In this document: piece after piece, positions 53,786 through 61,968 of the stretch
Layout of the letters: each line of letters starts with the position of its first letter
Numbering within the stretch: the first letter of the stretch is position 1
Assembly: GCF_006542685.1 (NCBI RefSeq)
Contig: NZ_AP019736.1
Coordinates: 2,840,001 to 2,904,000 of the forward strand
DNA: 64,000 bases
Direction: 5' to 3'
Origin: Alistipes dispar
GTDB lineage: Bacteria; Bacteroidota; Bacteroidia; Bacteroidales; Rikenellaceae
Made by a program: the position numbers and the translations under genes
Notes under the pieces: model-generated
Seen by the model: the letters and a program-made list of their open reading frames with translations, nothing else
Told to the model about the DNA's origin: nothing
Databases searched by the model: none

Positions 53786-55486
53786 TTAGAACTCAACGGC
53801 GGTCAGGTAATCGGCGATCGGGCCCAGAGCCTGAGCGGGGAAGAACGCGAGTGCGGCCACGATCACGATGACGGCGAAGGTCATCAGCGAGAAGGTCGCC
53901 GTATCGGTTTTCAGCGTACCGGCGCTTTCGGGAATGTACTTCTTCGAAGCCAGCAGACCCGCGATGGCCACCTGTCCGACGATCGGGAGGTAGCGGCCGA
54001 AGATCAGCGCGATACCGGTCGAAATATTCCAGAACGGCGTGTTGTCGCCCAGCCCCTCGAAGCCCGAACCGTTGTTGGCCGCCGACGAGGTGTATTCGTA
54101 GAGCATTTCGCTGAAACCGTGGAACGAGGGATTGTTAAGCCATCCGAGCGACGGATCGGCCGCGATCAGCCCCGACGAGAAAGCCGTGCCGACCAGGATG
54201 AGGAAGGGGTGGAGCAGGACGACGATCGTGGCGATCTTCATCTCGCGCGCCTCGACCTTGTGTCCCAGGAACTCGGGGGTGCGGCCCACCATCAGACCGC
54301 TGATGAAGACGGCGATGATGAGGAACGCGAAGTAGTTCATCCAACCCACGCCGACACCGCCGAACCAGCAGTTGATCTGCATGTTGAGCATCTGCATCAT
54401 ACCGCTCAGCGGCGTCTGCGAATCGTGCATCGAGTCCACCGAACCGTTCGAGGTGACGGTCGTCACCATGCCCCACATGGCCGAAGCGGCCGAGCCGATG
54501 CGGATCTCCTTGCCCTCCATCGAGCCGCGGTCCTGCGCGATGCCCATTTCGTCGATATTGGGGTTGCCGCCCATCTCCTGCGGCACGGAAATCAGAATAC
54601 CTGCCGTGAAGGCGAAGAGCATCACGCCGAAGATGCAGCCGGCCAGCTTGCGGCGGCGGATATAGAATCCGAACGCCCAGGCCATGGCCATCGGGATGAT
54701 GAGGATCGACCAGCACTCCAGCATGTTGGTGAAGGCGTTGGGGTTCTCGAGCGGATGGGCGGAGTTCGTACCGAAATAACCGCCGCCGTTCGTACCCAGT
54801 TGCTTGATGGGCACGATGGCCGCCGTGGGGCCCTGCGAAATGACCTGCTCCTGACCTTCGAGCGTCGTCAGGGTCTGCTTGCCGTCGAACGACATCGGCG
54901 TGCCGTTGATGACCAGCAGGATACCAACGAGCAGCGAGAGCGGCATCAGGATACGGGTCGTGCTCTTGACGAGGTAAACCCAGAAGTTGCCGATCGTCTT
55001 CGTGGTCTTCGCCGCCAGCGCCTTCATGATGCCGGCCATAGCCGCCATGCCGCAGGCCGCGGTGATGAACTGGAAGAGCATGATGACGAAGATCTGCGTG
55101 AAATACGACAGACCCGACTCGCCGCTGTAATGCTGCAAGTTACAGTTCACCATGAACGAAATGCAGGTATTGAAGGCCAAATCGGGCGTCTGGCCCGGGT
55201 TGCCGTCGGGATTCATCGGCAGATAGCCCTGGAACACCAGCAGCAGCATGCCCCAGAAGAACCAGAAGAGGTTCACCATGAGCAGTGCCTTGAGGAACTG
55301 CTTCCAATCCATTTCCTCGTCCTCGCGGATGCCGCACACCTTGTAGATTCCGCGCTCGAGGGGAGCCATGAAGTCGAGCCACGTGCGCTCCCCGCGATAT
55401 ACTTTGGCAATGTAGCGTCCCAGCGGATAGCAGAGCACCACCAGGGCGACCCATTGCAGAATGACACCTAAAATCTCCGTATTCAT
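53786..55486 (-). CDS. kdpA: Potassium-transporting ATPase KdpA subunit
   Basis: 566 residues, about ten membrane helices in four MPM repeats. Selectivity-filter-like loops are visible, e.g. GTNGGGYFGTNSAHPLENPNAFTN, NTCISFMVNCNLQHYSGE and SSAANNGSGFEGLGDNTPFWN. KdpA holds the high-affinity potassium-selective entrance. It is preceded by kdpF and two micro-ORFs and followed by kdpB. Confidence 0.96.
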   Translation of the reverse strand: MNTEILGVILQWVALVVLCYPLGRYIAKVYRGERTWLDFMAPLERGIYKVCGIREDEEMDWKQFLKALLMVNLFWFFWGMLLLVFQGYLPMNPDGNPGQTPDLAFNTCISFMVNCNLQHYSGESGLSYFTQIFVIMLFQFITAACGMAAMAGIMKALAAKTTKTIGNFWVYLVKSTTRILMPLSLLVGILLVINGTPMSFDGKQTLTTLEGQEQVISQGPTAAIVPIKQLGTNGGGYFGTNSAHPLENPNAFTNMLECWSILIIPMAMAWAFGFYIRRRKLAGCIFGVMLFAFTAGILISVPQEMGGNPNIDEMGIAQDRGSMEGKEIRIGSAASAMWGMVTTVTSNGSVDSMHDSQTPLSGMMQMLNMQINCWFGGVGVGWMNYFAFLIIAVFISGLMVGRTPEFLGHKVEAREMKIATIVVLLHPFLILVGTAFSSGLIAADPSLGWLNNPSFHGFSEMLYEYTSSAANNGSGFEGLGDNTPFWNISTGIALIFGRYLPIVGQVAIAGLLASKKYIPESAGTLKTDTATFSLMTFAVIVIVAALAFFPAQALGPIADYLTAVEF

Positions 55487-55510
55487 CTATTCAACTATTT
55501 TTTTTAATCG

Positions 55511-55591
55511 TTAGAACTTCTCGGGTTTCACCAGCACGTACATCAAGTAAATGAAGATCGCGAGGCTCAAAACAAGTAAACCGACAAACAT
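55511..55591 (-). CDS. kdpF: Potassium-transporting ATPase KdpF subunit
   Basis: 26 residues, one membrane helix: MFVGLLVLSLAIFIYLMY followed by VLVKPEKF. Length, position 24 bases before kdpA and the C-terminal KPEKF are typical of KdpF, which stabilises the KdpFABC complex. The gene is too short for routine gene finding. Confidence 0.88.
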   Translation of the reverse strand: MFVGLLVLSLAIFIYLMYVLVKPEKF

Positions 55592-55602
55592 ACTTTTCCT
55601 CC

Positions 55603-55698
55603 TTAAATTTTTTCAAACCATTTCACACATGCGAAGTAGAGCCAATAGCAGAGGCTTCCCAGCGCTGCCAGCAGCACGAACATCAAGACTTCATTCAT
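55603..55698 (-). CDS. 31-residue membrane micro-protein upstream of kdpF
   Basis: Starts ATG 55698 and ends TAA at 55603, 11 bases before the kdpF start. Sequence begins NEVLMFVLLAALGSLCYWLY and ends FACVKWFEKI: one membrane helix with two cysteines and a charged C terminus. It overlaps the stop of the 38-residue micro-ORF as ATGA, which supports real translation. I recognise no family. Confidence 0.6.
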   Translation of the reverse strand: MNEVLMFVLLAALGSLCYWLYFACVKWFEKI

Positions 55699-55811
55699 CT
55701 TCTTTCCTTTTTTGAATTATACATTAGGGTTACGAATCCGCACATCATACGGTGGAACAGGCAGACGGCCCCCAGGCCGCCCATCGCTATAAGTATCCAT
55801 CCGATCGTCAT
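55695..55811 (-). CDS. 38-residue membrane micro-protein, first ORF of the kdp operon
   Basis: Starts ATG 55811 and ends TGA at 55695. TIGWILIAMGGLGAVCLF is a Gly-rich membrane helix, followed by HRMMCGFVTLMYNSKKERR, a Cys-containing basic tail. It is the first frame after the sigma-54-like promoter, and its stop overlaps the next micro-ORF as ATGA. Function unknown; its place next to kdpF suggests a role in Kdp assembly or sensing (inference). Confidence 0.6.
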   Translation of the reverse strand: MTIGWILIAMGGLGAVCLFHRMMCGFVTLMYNSKKERR

Positions 55812-55842
55812 AACAGCATCTTTCGTTTCGTGCCCCACGTAG

Positions 55843-55858
55843 TATAAAGAATGTGCCA
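55843..55858 (-). promoter_or_regulatory. Candidate sigma-54 promoter of the kdp operon
   Basis: On the minus strand TGGCAC (plus 55853-55858), five bases, then TTATA (plus 55843-55847), compared with consensus TGGCAC-N5-TTGCA. The -24 element is perfect, the -12 GC is AT, so the match is partial. It lies 32 bases before the first micro-ORF and just after the terminator of a sigma-54-type regulator gene. No TAnnTTTG box is present here. Confidence 0.45.
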
Positions 55859-55887
55859 CAGCGCGCCGAAAATCACAACACGCTGTG
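55857..55887. repeat. Inverted repeat next to the kdp promoter
   Basis: CACAGCG (55857-55863) and CGCTGTG (55881-55887) are 7-bp inverted arms with a 17-base spacer, immediately upstream of the -24 element. It could be a binding site for the NtrC-type regulator, though such sites usually lie farther upstream. Confidence 0.35.
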
Positions 55888-55923
55888 TATCACCAGAAAG
55901 ATTCGAATCAGACGAAAAAAAGC

Positions 55924-55962
55924 GAGAGGGCGGTCCTATCAAAACGATAGGATCGCCCTCTC
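55924..55962 (-). terminator. Terminator of the response-regulator gene
   Basis: Stem GAGAGGGCGGTCCTATC (55924-55940) / GATAGGATCGCCCTCTC (55946-55962), 17 bp with one mismatch and a 5-base loop; on the minus strand followed by GCTTTTTTT. It separates the regulator transcript from the kdp operon. Confidence 0.88.
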
Positions 55963-55985
55963 AAAATGGAAAAGTCCGGGACGCG

Positions 55986-57323
55986 CTACCTGCCGATGCC
56001 GTACTCGTCGATCTTGCGGTAAAGCGTGGCGATGCCGATGCCCAGCAACCGCGCCGCCTCGGTCTTGTTGCCGCCGGTGTACTTCAGAATCTTCGCGATA
56101 TGCCGCCGCTCCATGTCGCCCAGCGACACGGGGTCGTCCGCATCGCCGCTCTCCGCACCCTGGAAATCGGCGGGAAGGTCCCCGGCCGTAAGGCGGCCGT
56201 CCTCGGCCATGATCATACTCCGCTCCACGACGTTGCGCAGTTCACGCACGTTGCCGCGCCATGCGTGACGGCGCATCAGCCGCACGTATTCGGGGTCGAT
56301 CGACACGATCCGACACGCCATGCGCTGCGAGAACTGCCCGACGAAATGCCGGACATACTCCTCGATGTCCTCCGGACGGTCGGCCAGCGACGGCAGGCGG
56401 ATCGTAAAGACCGAAAGACGGTAAAAGAGGTCCTCGCGGAAACGCCCTTCGGCGATCTCCCGGGTCAGGTCGCGGTTCGTGGCGGCGATCACGCGGATGT
56501 CGGTCTTCGTGGCCCGGGTCTCGCCGATGCGGATGTATTCGCCGTTCTCGAGCACGCGCAGCAGCTTGGCCTGCAACTCGGGCGCCATCTCGCCGATCTC
56601 GTCGAGGAACAACGTACCGCCGTCGGCCTCGTCGAGCAGTCCCTTCTTGTCCTTCACGGCGCCGGTGAAGGCCCCTGCCTTGTGGCCGAAAAGCTCGCTT
56701 TCGAGCAACTCCTTGGTGAAGGCCGCGCAGTTCACCGCCACGAAATTCTCCCGGCTGCGGGAGCTGCCGCCGTGAATCGCCCGGGCGAAAACGTCCTTGC
56801 CCGTGCCCGTTTCGCCCGTCAGCAGCACCGAAGCGTCCGTACCCGCCACCTTGCGGGCCAGCGCCACGGCTTCGCGCATGGGAGCCGACGAACCCACGAT
56901 GCCGTCGAACGACACGGCGTCGCCGTTCTGCTTCTCGAGGCGCTGCAACCGCCGCTGCATCCGGACCTTCTCCATCGCCCGGGCGAGCAGAGGCAGGATC
57001 TTGTTGTTGTCGTCGCCTTTGGTGATGTAATCGAACGCCCCGTTCTTGATGGCCTGCACGCCGTCGGGAATGTTGCCGTAGGCCGTCAGCAGAATCACCT
57101 CGACCTCCGGGGCGGCCGCCTTGATCTTCGCCGCCATGTCCACGCCGTTGCCGTCGGGCAGCTTAACATCGCACAGCACCACGTCGGGCGCATAGCGTTC
57201 GAGCAGCTTCAGCCCCGCAGCGCAATCCTCCGCCTGGGCCACGTCATAGCCCTCGAGCGAGATGATCCGCGCGAGCAGTCCCCGCAGTTGCGTTTCGTCG
57301 TCGATAATCAACACTTTCTCCAT
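55986..57323 (-). CDS. NtrC-type sigma-54-dependent response regulator (Kdp-associated)
   Basis: 445 residues. The receiver domain (1-115) has Asp8/Asp9 and phosphorylatable Asp52. The AAA+ domain (about 138-380) has Walker A GETGTGKD (170-177), the sigma-54-contacting GAFTGA (217-222) and Walker B TLFLDEIG. A Fis-type HTH is at the C terminus (NKTEAARLLGIGIATLYRKI). Its position beside the kdp operon, with separate terminators and a sigma-54-like kdp promoter, suggests it replaces KdpE, the OmpR-type partner in most bacteria. ATG 57323 starts directly at the receiver fold. Confidence 0.88.
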   Translation of the reverse strand: MEKVLIIDDETQLRGLLARIISLEGYDVAQAEDCAAGLKLLERYAPDVVLCDVKLPDGNGVDMAAKIKAAAPEVEVILLTAYGNIPDGVQAIKNGAFDYITKGDDNNKILPLLARAMEKVRMQRRLQRLEKQNGDAVSFDGIVGSSAPMREAVALARKVAGTDASVLLTGETGTGKDVFARAIHGGSSRSRENFVAVNCAAFTKELLESELFGHKAGAFTGAVKDKKGLLDEADGGTLFLDEIGEMAPELQAKLLRVLENGEYIRIGETRATKTDIRVIAATNRDLTREIAEGRFREDLFYRLSVFTIRLPSLADRPEDIEEYVRHFVGQFSQRMACRIVSIDPEYVRLMRRHAWRGNVRELRNVVERSMIMAEDGRLTAGDLPADFQGAESGDADDPVSLGDMERRHIAKILKYTGGNKTEAARLLGIGIATLYRKIDEYGIGR

Positions 57324-57344
57324 AAAAAGACGGTCGTTTGGGGG

Positions 57345-57352
57345 CAAAGATA
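57345..57352 (-). promoter_or_regulatory. -7 box for the response-regulator gene
   Basis: CAAAGATA reads TATCTTTG on the minus strand, predicting start near 57339 with a 16-base leader. The -33 element is not clear. Confidence 0.5.
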
Positions 57353-57399
57353 CAAATAATCCGGCAAAGCCCGGTACGGTGCGGGAAAAACGGCATCCG

Positions 57400-58752
57400 T
57401 CAATACCGGGCGCGGCGCGCTCCACGGCGGAAGATCGCCACGACGGCCACGGCCGTCAGCACTTCGGAGCACGGCACGGCCAGCCAGATGCCCCGGACAC
57501 CGAGCAGCGGCGGCAAGGCGACGAAGCAGGCCACCAGCAGCACGAAGCCGCGCAGCAGGGTAACCGTCATGGCGGGCCGGGCGCGTTCGACGCTCTGGAA
57601 ATAACCGATCGAGACGATATTGAAGGCGAAGAAGACGAACCCCGAAGCGAAGAGCGGCAGACCTCCGACAGCGATGCCGTAAGCGGGATAGACCTCGTCG
57701 AGGAACATCCCCACGATCTGACGGCTGAACAGCGCGGTCAGGATGAAGAAGGCGAGCCCCAGCAGCACGGCCGTCATCATCGCCAGCCGGAAGGCCGATT
57801 GCACGCGCTCAGCGTTGCCGGCGCCGAAATTGTAACTCAGAATCGGCTGCGCGGACTGCCCGATGGCGTTATAGACCATGAAGATGATCGGAAAGAAGTA
57901 GCAGGCGATGCTGAACGCCGCCACGCCGTCCTCGCCCAGGTAACGGATGAAAACGTAGTTGCCCGTGAACATCATCGCGGCGATGGCTCCCTCGCAGAGG
58001 AAGGTCGAGAGCCCCAGCCGGCACATGTATCCCACGTTGCGGCGGGTCAGCCGGAGACTCCTGCGGCTCGTCTTCACCCGGCAGAAACGGATGACGTTGC
58101 GCCGCCGGCTCAGGTAAACGAGGATCATCCCCGCGCCGACCACATAGCCGAGACTCGTGGCCAGCGCCGCGCCGAACATGCCCCAGCCGAAGAGGAAGAT
58201 GAAAACGTAGTCGAGCGCGATATTGATGACCGCCGGAACGGCATTGCAGAGCATCGCATAGTTGGGCGCCCCGTCGAGCCGCACGAAGAACATGCCCGAG
58301 CTGAGCAGCGCACTGAAGGGCAGAAAAGGCACGAACCAATACATGTACTCCAGCACGAGCGGCATGAGGCGTTCCGAGCTGCCCAGCAGCCGCGCCGCGC
58401 CGGGTGCGAACAGACAGATCGCGAGGCTGTATGCCACGAGAAGCAGCGACGAAACGACAACGGCCTGCGTCACGTTGATCCGCGCCGTCTTGACCTTTCC
58501 GTGTGCGAGGTGGATCGACGCCACGACCGAAGCGCCGACACCGAACATCAGTCCCACGCCCGTATTGATGAGGAACAGCGGCGCCGTGATATTGACTGCC
58601 GCCAGCGCGTCGCTGCCGACGCCGCGGCCGACGAAAATGCCGTCCGTGATGACGAACGCCGCCGAGAAAACCATTCCCAGAACGGTAGGGATCAGCAGTT
58701 TGCGGAACAACCGCGGAATCTCCATGCTGCCGAAGTCGATACTGTCTTTCAT
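57400..58752 (-). CDS. MATE-family multidrug/metabolite efflux transporter
   Basis: 450 residues, twelve predicted membrane helices in two six-helix halves. MATE features are the N-terminal LLIPTVLGMVFSAAFVITDGIFVG, GVGLMFGVGASVVASIHLAHGK and the second-half FSIACYFFPIIFMVYNAIGQSAQPILSYNFGAG. It exports cationic drugs or metabolites using a sodium or proton gradient. ATG 58752 fits the promoter box at 58773-58802 and starts at the family N terminus. Confidence 0.92.
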   Translation of the reverse strand: MKDSIDFGSMEIPRLFRKLLIPTVLGMVFSAAFVITDGIFVGRGVGSDALAAVNITAPLFLINTGVGLMFGVGASVVASIHLAHGKVKTARINVTQAVVVSSLLLVAYSLAICLFAPGAARLLGSSERLMPLVLEYMYWFVPFLPFSALLSSGMFFVRLDGAPNYAMLCNAVPAVINIALDYVFIFLFGWGMFGAALATSLGYVVGAGMILVYLSRRRNVIRFCRVKTSRRSLRLTRRNVGYMCRLGLSTFLCEGAIAAMMFTGNYVFIRYLGEDGVAAFSIACYFFPIIFMVYNAIGQSAQPILSYNFGAGNAERVQSAFRLAMMTAVLLGLAFFILTALFSRQIVGMFLDEVYPAYGIAVGGLPLFASGFVFFAFNIVSIGYFQSVERARPAMTVTLLRGFVLLVACFVALPPLLGVRGIWLAVPCSEVLTAVAVVAIFRRGARRARY

Positions 58753-58772
58753 GTTTTCGTTTTTTGGGAGTG

Positions 58773-58802
58773 CAAAGATAACGCTTCCCGCACGGAGTGC
58801 AA
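58773..58802 (-). promoter_or_regulatory. Promoter of the MATE transporter gene
   Basis: TATCTTTG on the minus strand (plus 58773-58780), 19-base spacer, TTG (plus 58800-58802). Transcription would begin near 58767, 15 bases before the start codon. Confidence 0.65.
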
Positions 58803-58926
58803 CCCATATAGTTAAATATGATGAATCCCCCAAAATCATAGCCTGCGCGGTCTCACGCGCCGCATCCCGTCCGGCAGGACCGCACCGATCGTCTGTCGGA
58901 CCGCACGTTCCGGAACACACGGAAAA

Positions 58927-58955
58927 GCCCCGCGCCGGAAAATCCGGCACGGGGC
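58927..58955 (-). terminator. Terminator of the phosphoglycerate mutase gene
   Basis: GCCCCGCGCCGG (58927-58938) and CCGGCACGGGGC (58944-58955) pair over 12 positions with one mismatch; on the minus strand it is followed by TTTT. It lies 24 bases after the gpmA stop. Confidence 0.75.
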
Positions 58956-58978
58956 GGAACGGCTCCGGACCGACGGCG

Positions 58979-59722
58979 TCAGGCCCGGCCCTGATCGGCG
59001 ACGGCCTGCATCAGACGGGCGATCTCGTCCGGATCGCCCAGGAAATAGTCCTTCACGCAATTCAGCCCCTCGCCGAACTCGAAAACATAGGGAGTGGCCG
59101 TCGGCAGGTTGAACTCCGAGATGGCCTCGTCGGAGATGCCCTTCAGGTGCTTGACGATGCCGCGCAGGCTGTTGCCGTGGGCCACGACCAGCACCTGATC
59201 GTACCGGGCGAGCGACGGCAGAATCTCGCACTGCCAGTAGGGCATCGTACGGGCGACGGTGTCCCGCAGCGACTCGGTGGCAGGCAGCTCGGCCGCAGGA
59301 ACCCCCGCATAGCGGGGATCGAAACGCGGATTGCGCGGATCGTCCGCCGCGAGCGGTTCGGGGGCCACGTCGTAACTGCGACGCCAGACATGCACTTGCT
59401 CGTCGCCGTACTTCTCGGCCGTCTCGCGCTTGTTCAGCCCCTGCAACATGCCGTAATGCTTCTCGTTGAGCCTCCAGCTCTTCGTCACGGGAATCCAGTC
59501 TTCGTTCATCCTGTCCAGCACGATGTCGAGCGTCCGGACGGCCCTTTTCAGAAAGGAGGTATAGGCGCATCCGAAACGGAAGCCTTCCCGAAGGAGCGTC
59601 TCTCCGGCCCGGGCGGCCTCCGCGACGCCCTTTTCGCTCAGATCCACATCGGTCCAGCCCGTAAAACGGTTCTCCCGGTTCCATTCGCTCTCGCCGTGGC
59701 GGAGCAGCACGATTTTCTTCAT
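58979..59722 (-). CDS. gpmA: 2,3-bisphosphoglycerate-dependent phosphoglycerate mutase
   Basis: 247 residues. The phosphohistidine is His9 in LLRHGESEWN; FTGWTDVDLSEKG, WRLNEKHYGMLQG and VVAHGNSLRGIVKHL complete the dPGM active site. It interconverts 3- and 2-phosphoglycerate in glycolysis. It starts 41 bases after the lactate dehydrogenase gene stop and may be read from the same transcript. ATG 59722 is the family start. Confidence 0.95.
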   Translation of the reverse strand: MKKIVLLRHGESEWNRENRFTGWTDVDLSEKGVAEAARAGETLLREGFRFGCAYTSFLKRAVRTLDIVLDRMNEDWIPVTKSWRLNEKHYGMLQGLNKRETAEKYGDEQVHVWRRSYDVAPEPLAADDPRNPRFDPRYAGVPAAELPATESLRDTVARTMPYWQCEILPSLARYDQVLVVAHGNSLRGIVKHLKGISDEAISEFNLPTATPYVFEFGEGLNCVKDYFLGDPDEIARLMQAVADQGRA

Positions 59723-59763
59723 AAGACGGTATTTTTTGATTGATTGAACGGATCGCGGGCGGT

Positions 59764-60765
59764 TCACGCCCCGGCGCTCACACGGTTCGTGAGCGGCTCT
59801 CCGGCAGCGAACTCCCTGATATTTTCCATCGTGGTACGCGCTATGTTATCCAACGCTTCACGTGTAAAGAACCCCTGATGCGAAGTGACGATCACGTTGT
59901 TGAACGACAGCAGGCGCGCCAGCACGTCGTCGCTCATGATCCGGTCCGAGGTGTCTTCGTAGAAATAGGCGGCCTCCTCCTCGTAAACGTCCAGCCCCGC
60001 CGCACCGATCTTCTTCTGTTTCAGCCCGTCGATCAGCGCCCCGGTATGGATCAGCTGCCCGCGGCCCGTGTTGATGAGCATGACGCCCGGCTTCATCCGC
60101 CCGATGGCCTCCGGCCCGATCATGTAGCGCGTCCGATCGGTCAGCGGACAATGCAGCGAAACGATGTCCGCCCGCGCGTACAGCTCGTCGAGCGGCACAT
60201 AGGCGATCCCGGCCACCGCGGCATACGCTTCGTCGGGACAGAGATCGTAAGCGATGACCTCCATGCCGAAGCCCCGGAGAATGCGGATCAGCTCACGGGC
60301 GATCCGGCCCGTGCCGACGATGCCGGCCGTCTTGCCGTAGAGATCGAAGCCCAGCAAACCGTGGAGAGAGAAATTCCCGTCCCGCGTGCGCCAATAGGCG
60401 CGATGGATTTTGCGGTTGAGCGACAGCATGAGCGCCACGGCGTGCTCCGCCACGGCATGAGGCGAGTAGGCGGGGACCCGCACCACGGGAATCCCGTGCT
60501 GCGCCGCAGAGAGCAGGTCCACGTTGTTGAAACCCGCGCAGCGCAGGGCGATCAGCCGCACGCCCAACTGCGAGAGGCGTGCGACGGTCGCGGCGTCGGC
60601 CGTATCGTTCACGAAGATGCAGACGACGTCGGCCCCTTCGGCCAACGCTACGTTCCCGGCGTTGAGATGGCTGCGGTGATAGGTCACGTCGAATCCGTAC
60701 GCATCGCGGATGCGGTCGAACGACTCACGGTCGTAAGGTTGTGTCCCGAAAAGAGTGATTTTCAT
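59764..60765 (-). CDS. ldhA: D-lactate dehydrogenase (2-hydroxyacid dehydrogenase family)
   Basis: 333 residues. NAD-binding GTGRIARELIRIL (about 149-161), the catalytic arginine in NTGRGQLIHT, glutamate in GLDVYEEEAA and histidine in VTSHQGFFT are present, and the sequence FYEDTSDRIMSDDVLARLLSFNNVIVT is typical of fermentative LdhA. It reduces pyruvate to D-lactate with NADH. Linked to gpmA downstream, consistent with fermentative carbon flow. Related hydroxyacid dehydrogenases cannot be fully excluded. Confidence 0.88.
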   Translation of the reverse strand: MKITLFGTQPYDRESFDRIRDAYGFDVTYHRSHLNAGNVALAEGADVVCIFVNDTADAATVARLSQLGVRLIALRCAGFNNVDLLSAAQHGIPVVRVPAYSPHAVAEHAVALMLSLNRKIHRAYWRTRDGNFSLHGLLGFDLYGKTAGIVGTGRIARELIRILRGFGMEVIAYDLCPDEAYAAVAGIAYVPLDELYARADIVSLHCPLTDRTRYMIGPEAIGRMKPGVMLINTGRGQLIHTGALIDGLKQKKIGAAGLDVYEEEAAYFYEDTSDRIMSDDVLARLLSFNNVIVTSHQGFFTREALDNIARTTMENIREFAAGEPLTNRVSAGA

Positions 60766-60956
60766 GTACGGCTGAGATTAACGGATCGTTATCGAACGTT
60801 TTTCCAATCGCATTTATTATGCCGCAAATCCGGAGAATCCCGCGGGAGCGGAGACGCCGGCCCCTTTTCACGGACGGAGACGCCCGCCGCACCGTCCGCA
60901 AAAGGGCCTTCCGCAAAGGAACCGCCCGGACGGCCGCGGGAGAGGTTCCTGCGCCG

Positions 60957-61805
60957 TCACTTCTTCGTATTCCGGTACTCGGTGGGGGATTCTCCCGTGT
61001 GCTTCTTGAAGAAACGCCCCAGATACGACTGGTCCGGAAAATGGAGCCGGTAGGCGATCTCCTGCACCGACAGGTCGGTGGACTGCAAAAGCATCTTGAT
61101 CTCCAGAATCACCGAACGGTCGATGAACTCCTTGGCCGTCGTATGGGCGATGCTACGCACGATCGTCGAGAGGTAGCGGGTCGAAATGCAGAGCCGGTCG
61201 GCATAGAAGGTCACTTCGCGTTCGTGCGCGCAGTTCTCGTGCACGAGCGAGACGAAGCGGTGGAACAGCTCGGTCTGCCGCGTGGTCGTCTCCGACACGG
61301 CCTGCCGCCGGGAACCGAACCGCTGCATCTTGTCGAATGCCTCCAGCAGCACATTCTGCAACCGGTTCCTGATGATCGTGTTACGGAACATGTTGTCCCG
61401 GTCGCGGTAGGTGTAGCCGGCCATCTGGAACCAGATCGAAGCGCCCTCCACGAGCCGCGGGTGAAGCCGTACGATCGGCTGCTCGCGCAGCGCGGCGAAG
61501 AAGGCCGGATCGAGCCGGAAGGCCGCCTCGGAGAACAGATCGAGCGAGAAGGCGCAGTAGGTAACCCGGAAATCCGCCGACCGATCCGCGAGCAGGAACA
61601 CCGAACCGGGAAGCAGCAGGAGCATCGTATCGGCCCGCACCTCCCCCCGGTATTGGTCGATCGTCGCCACGGCGCTGCCGCCGCGGCAGAAGAGCAGCGC
61701 ACCGCCCTCGATGCGGTAGGGGCAACTGCCGAAAAAGGCGAAATCGGACTCGCCGACCGTGAACTGCTCCTCGGGAGTGGTCATTATCGGATTACGCGAA
61801 ACCAT
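60957..61805 (-). CDS. AraC-family transcriptional regulator
   Basis: 282 residues. A cupin-like N-terminal sensing domain (about 15-165: GALLFCRGGSAVATIDQYRG, DTMLLLLPGSVFLLAD) precedes two HTH motifs (about 185-280: FYADRLCISTRYLSTIVRSIAHTTAKEFI, LSVQEIAYRLHFPDQSYLGRFFKKHTGESPTEYR). It lies divergent to the RND efflux operon, which it probably regulates (inference). ATG 61805 is preferred to 61838, because the -7 box at 61825-61832 would start transcription at about 61818, inside the longer version. Confidence 0.88.
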   Translation of the reverse strand: MVSRNPIMTTPEEQFTVGESDFAFFGSCPYRIEGGALLFCRGGSAVATIDQYRGEVRADTMLLLLPGSVFLLADRSADFRVTYCAFSLDLFSEAAFRLDPAFFAALREQPIVRLHPRLVEGASIWFQMAGYTYRDRDNMFRNTIIRNRLQNVLLEAFDKMQRFGSRRQAVSETTTRQTELFHRFVSLVHENCAHEREVTFYADRLCISTRYLSTIVRSIAHTTAKEFIDRSVILEIKMLLQSTDLSVQEIAYRLHFPDQSYLGRFFKKHTGESPTEYRNTKK

Positions 61806-61824
61806 CTGAAATTCTTTTTTCGAA

Positions 61825-61832
61825 CAAAAATA
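61825..61832 (-). promoter_or_regulatory. -7 box for the AraC-family gene
   Basis: CAAAAATA reads TATTTTTG on the minus strand. It places the transcript start near 61818 and decides the start codon at 61805. Confidence 0.45.
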
Positions 61833-61920
61833 GCGCAATTTTGCGGAAAAGAGAATATTTTATTCCGAAAATTACCAACACTATTCGCAATATTAAGATA
61901 TCGAATGCGTTATAATAGGG

Positions 61921-61928
61921 TACTTTTG
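61921..61928 (+). promoter_or_regulatory. -7 box for the RND efflux operon
   Basis: TACTTTTG at 61921-61928 is a perfect TAnnTTTG box, with transcription from about 61935 and a 34-base leader. The -33 region is AT-rich without clear TTG; an activator such as the divergent AraC protein could compensate. Confidence 0.55.
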
Positions 61929-61968
61929 CACCTGAAAAAGTTTTTTAGTACATTTATAAAGAGGAATT

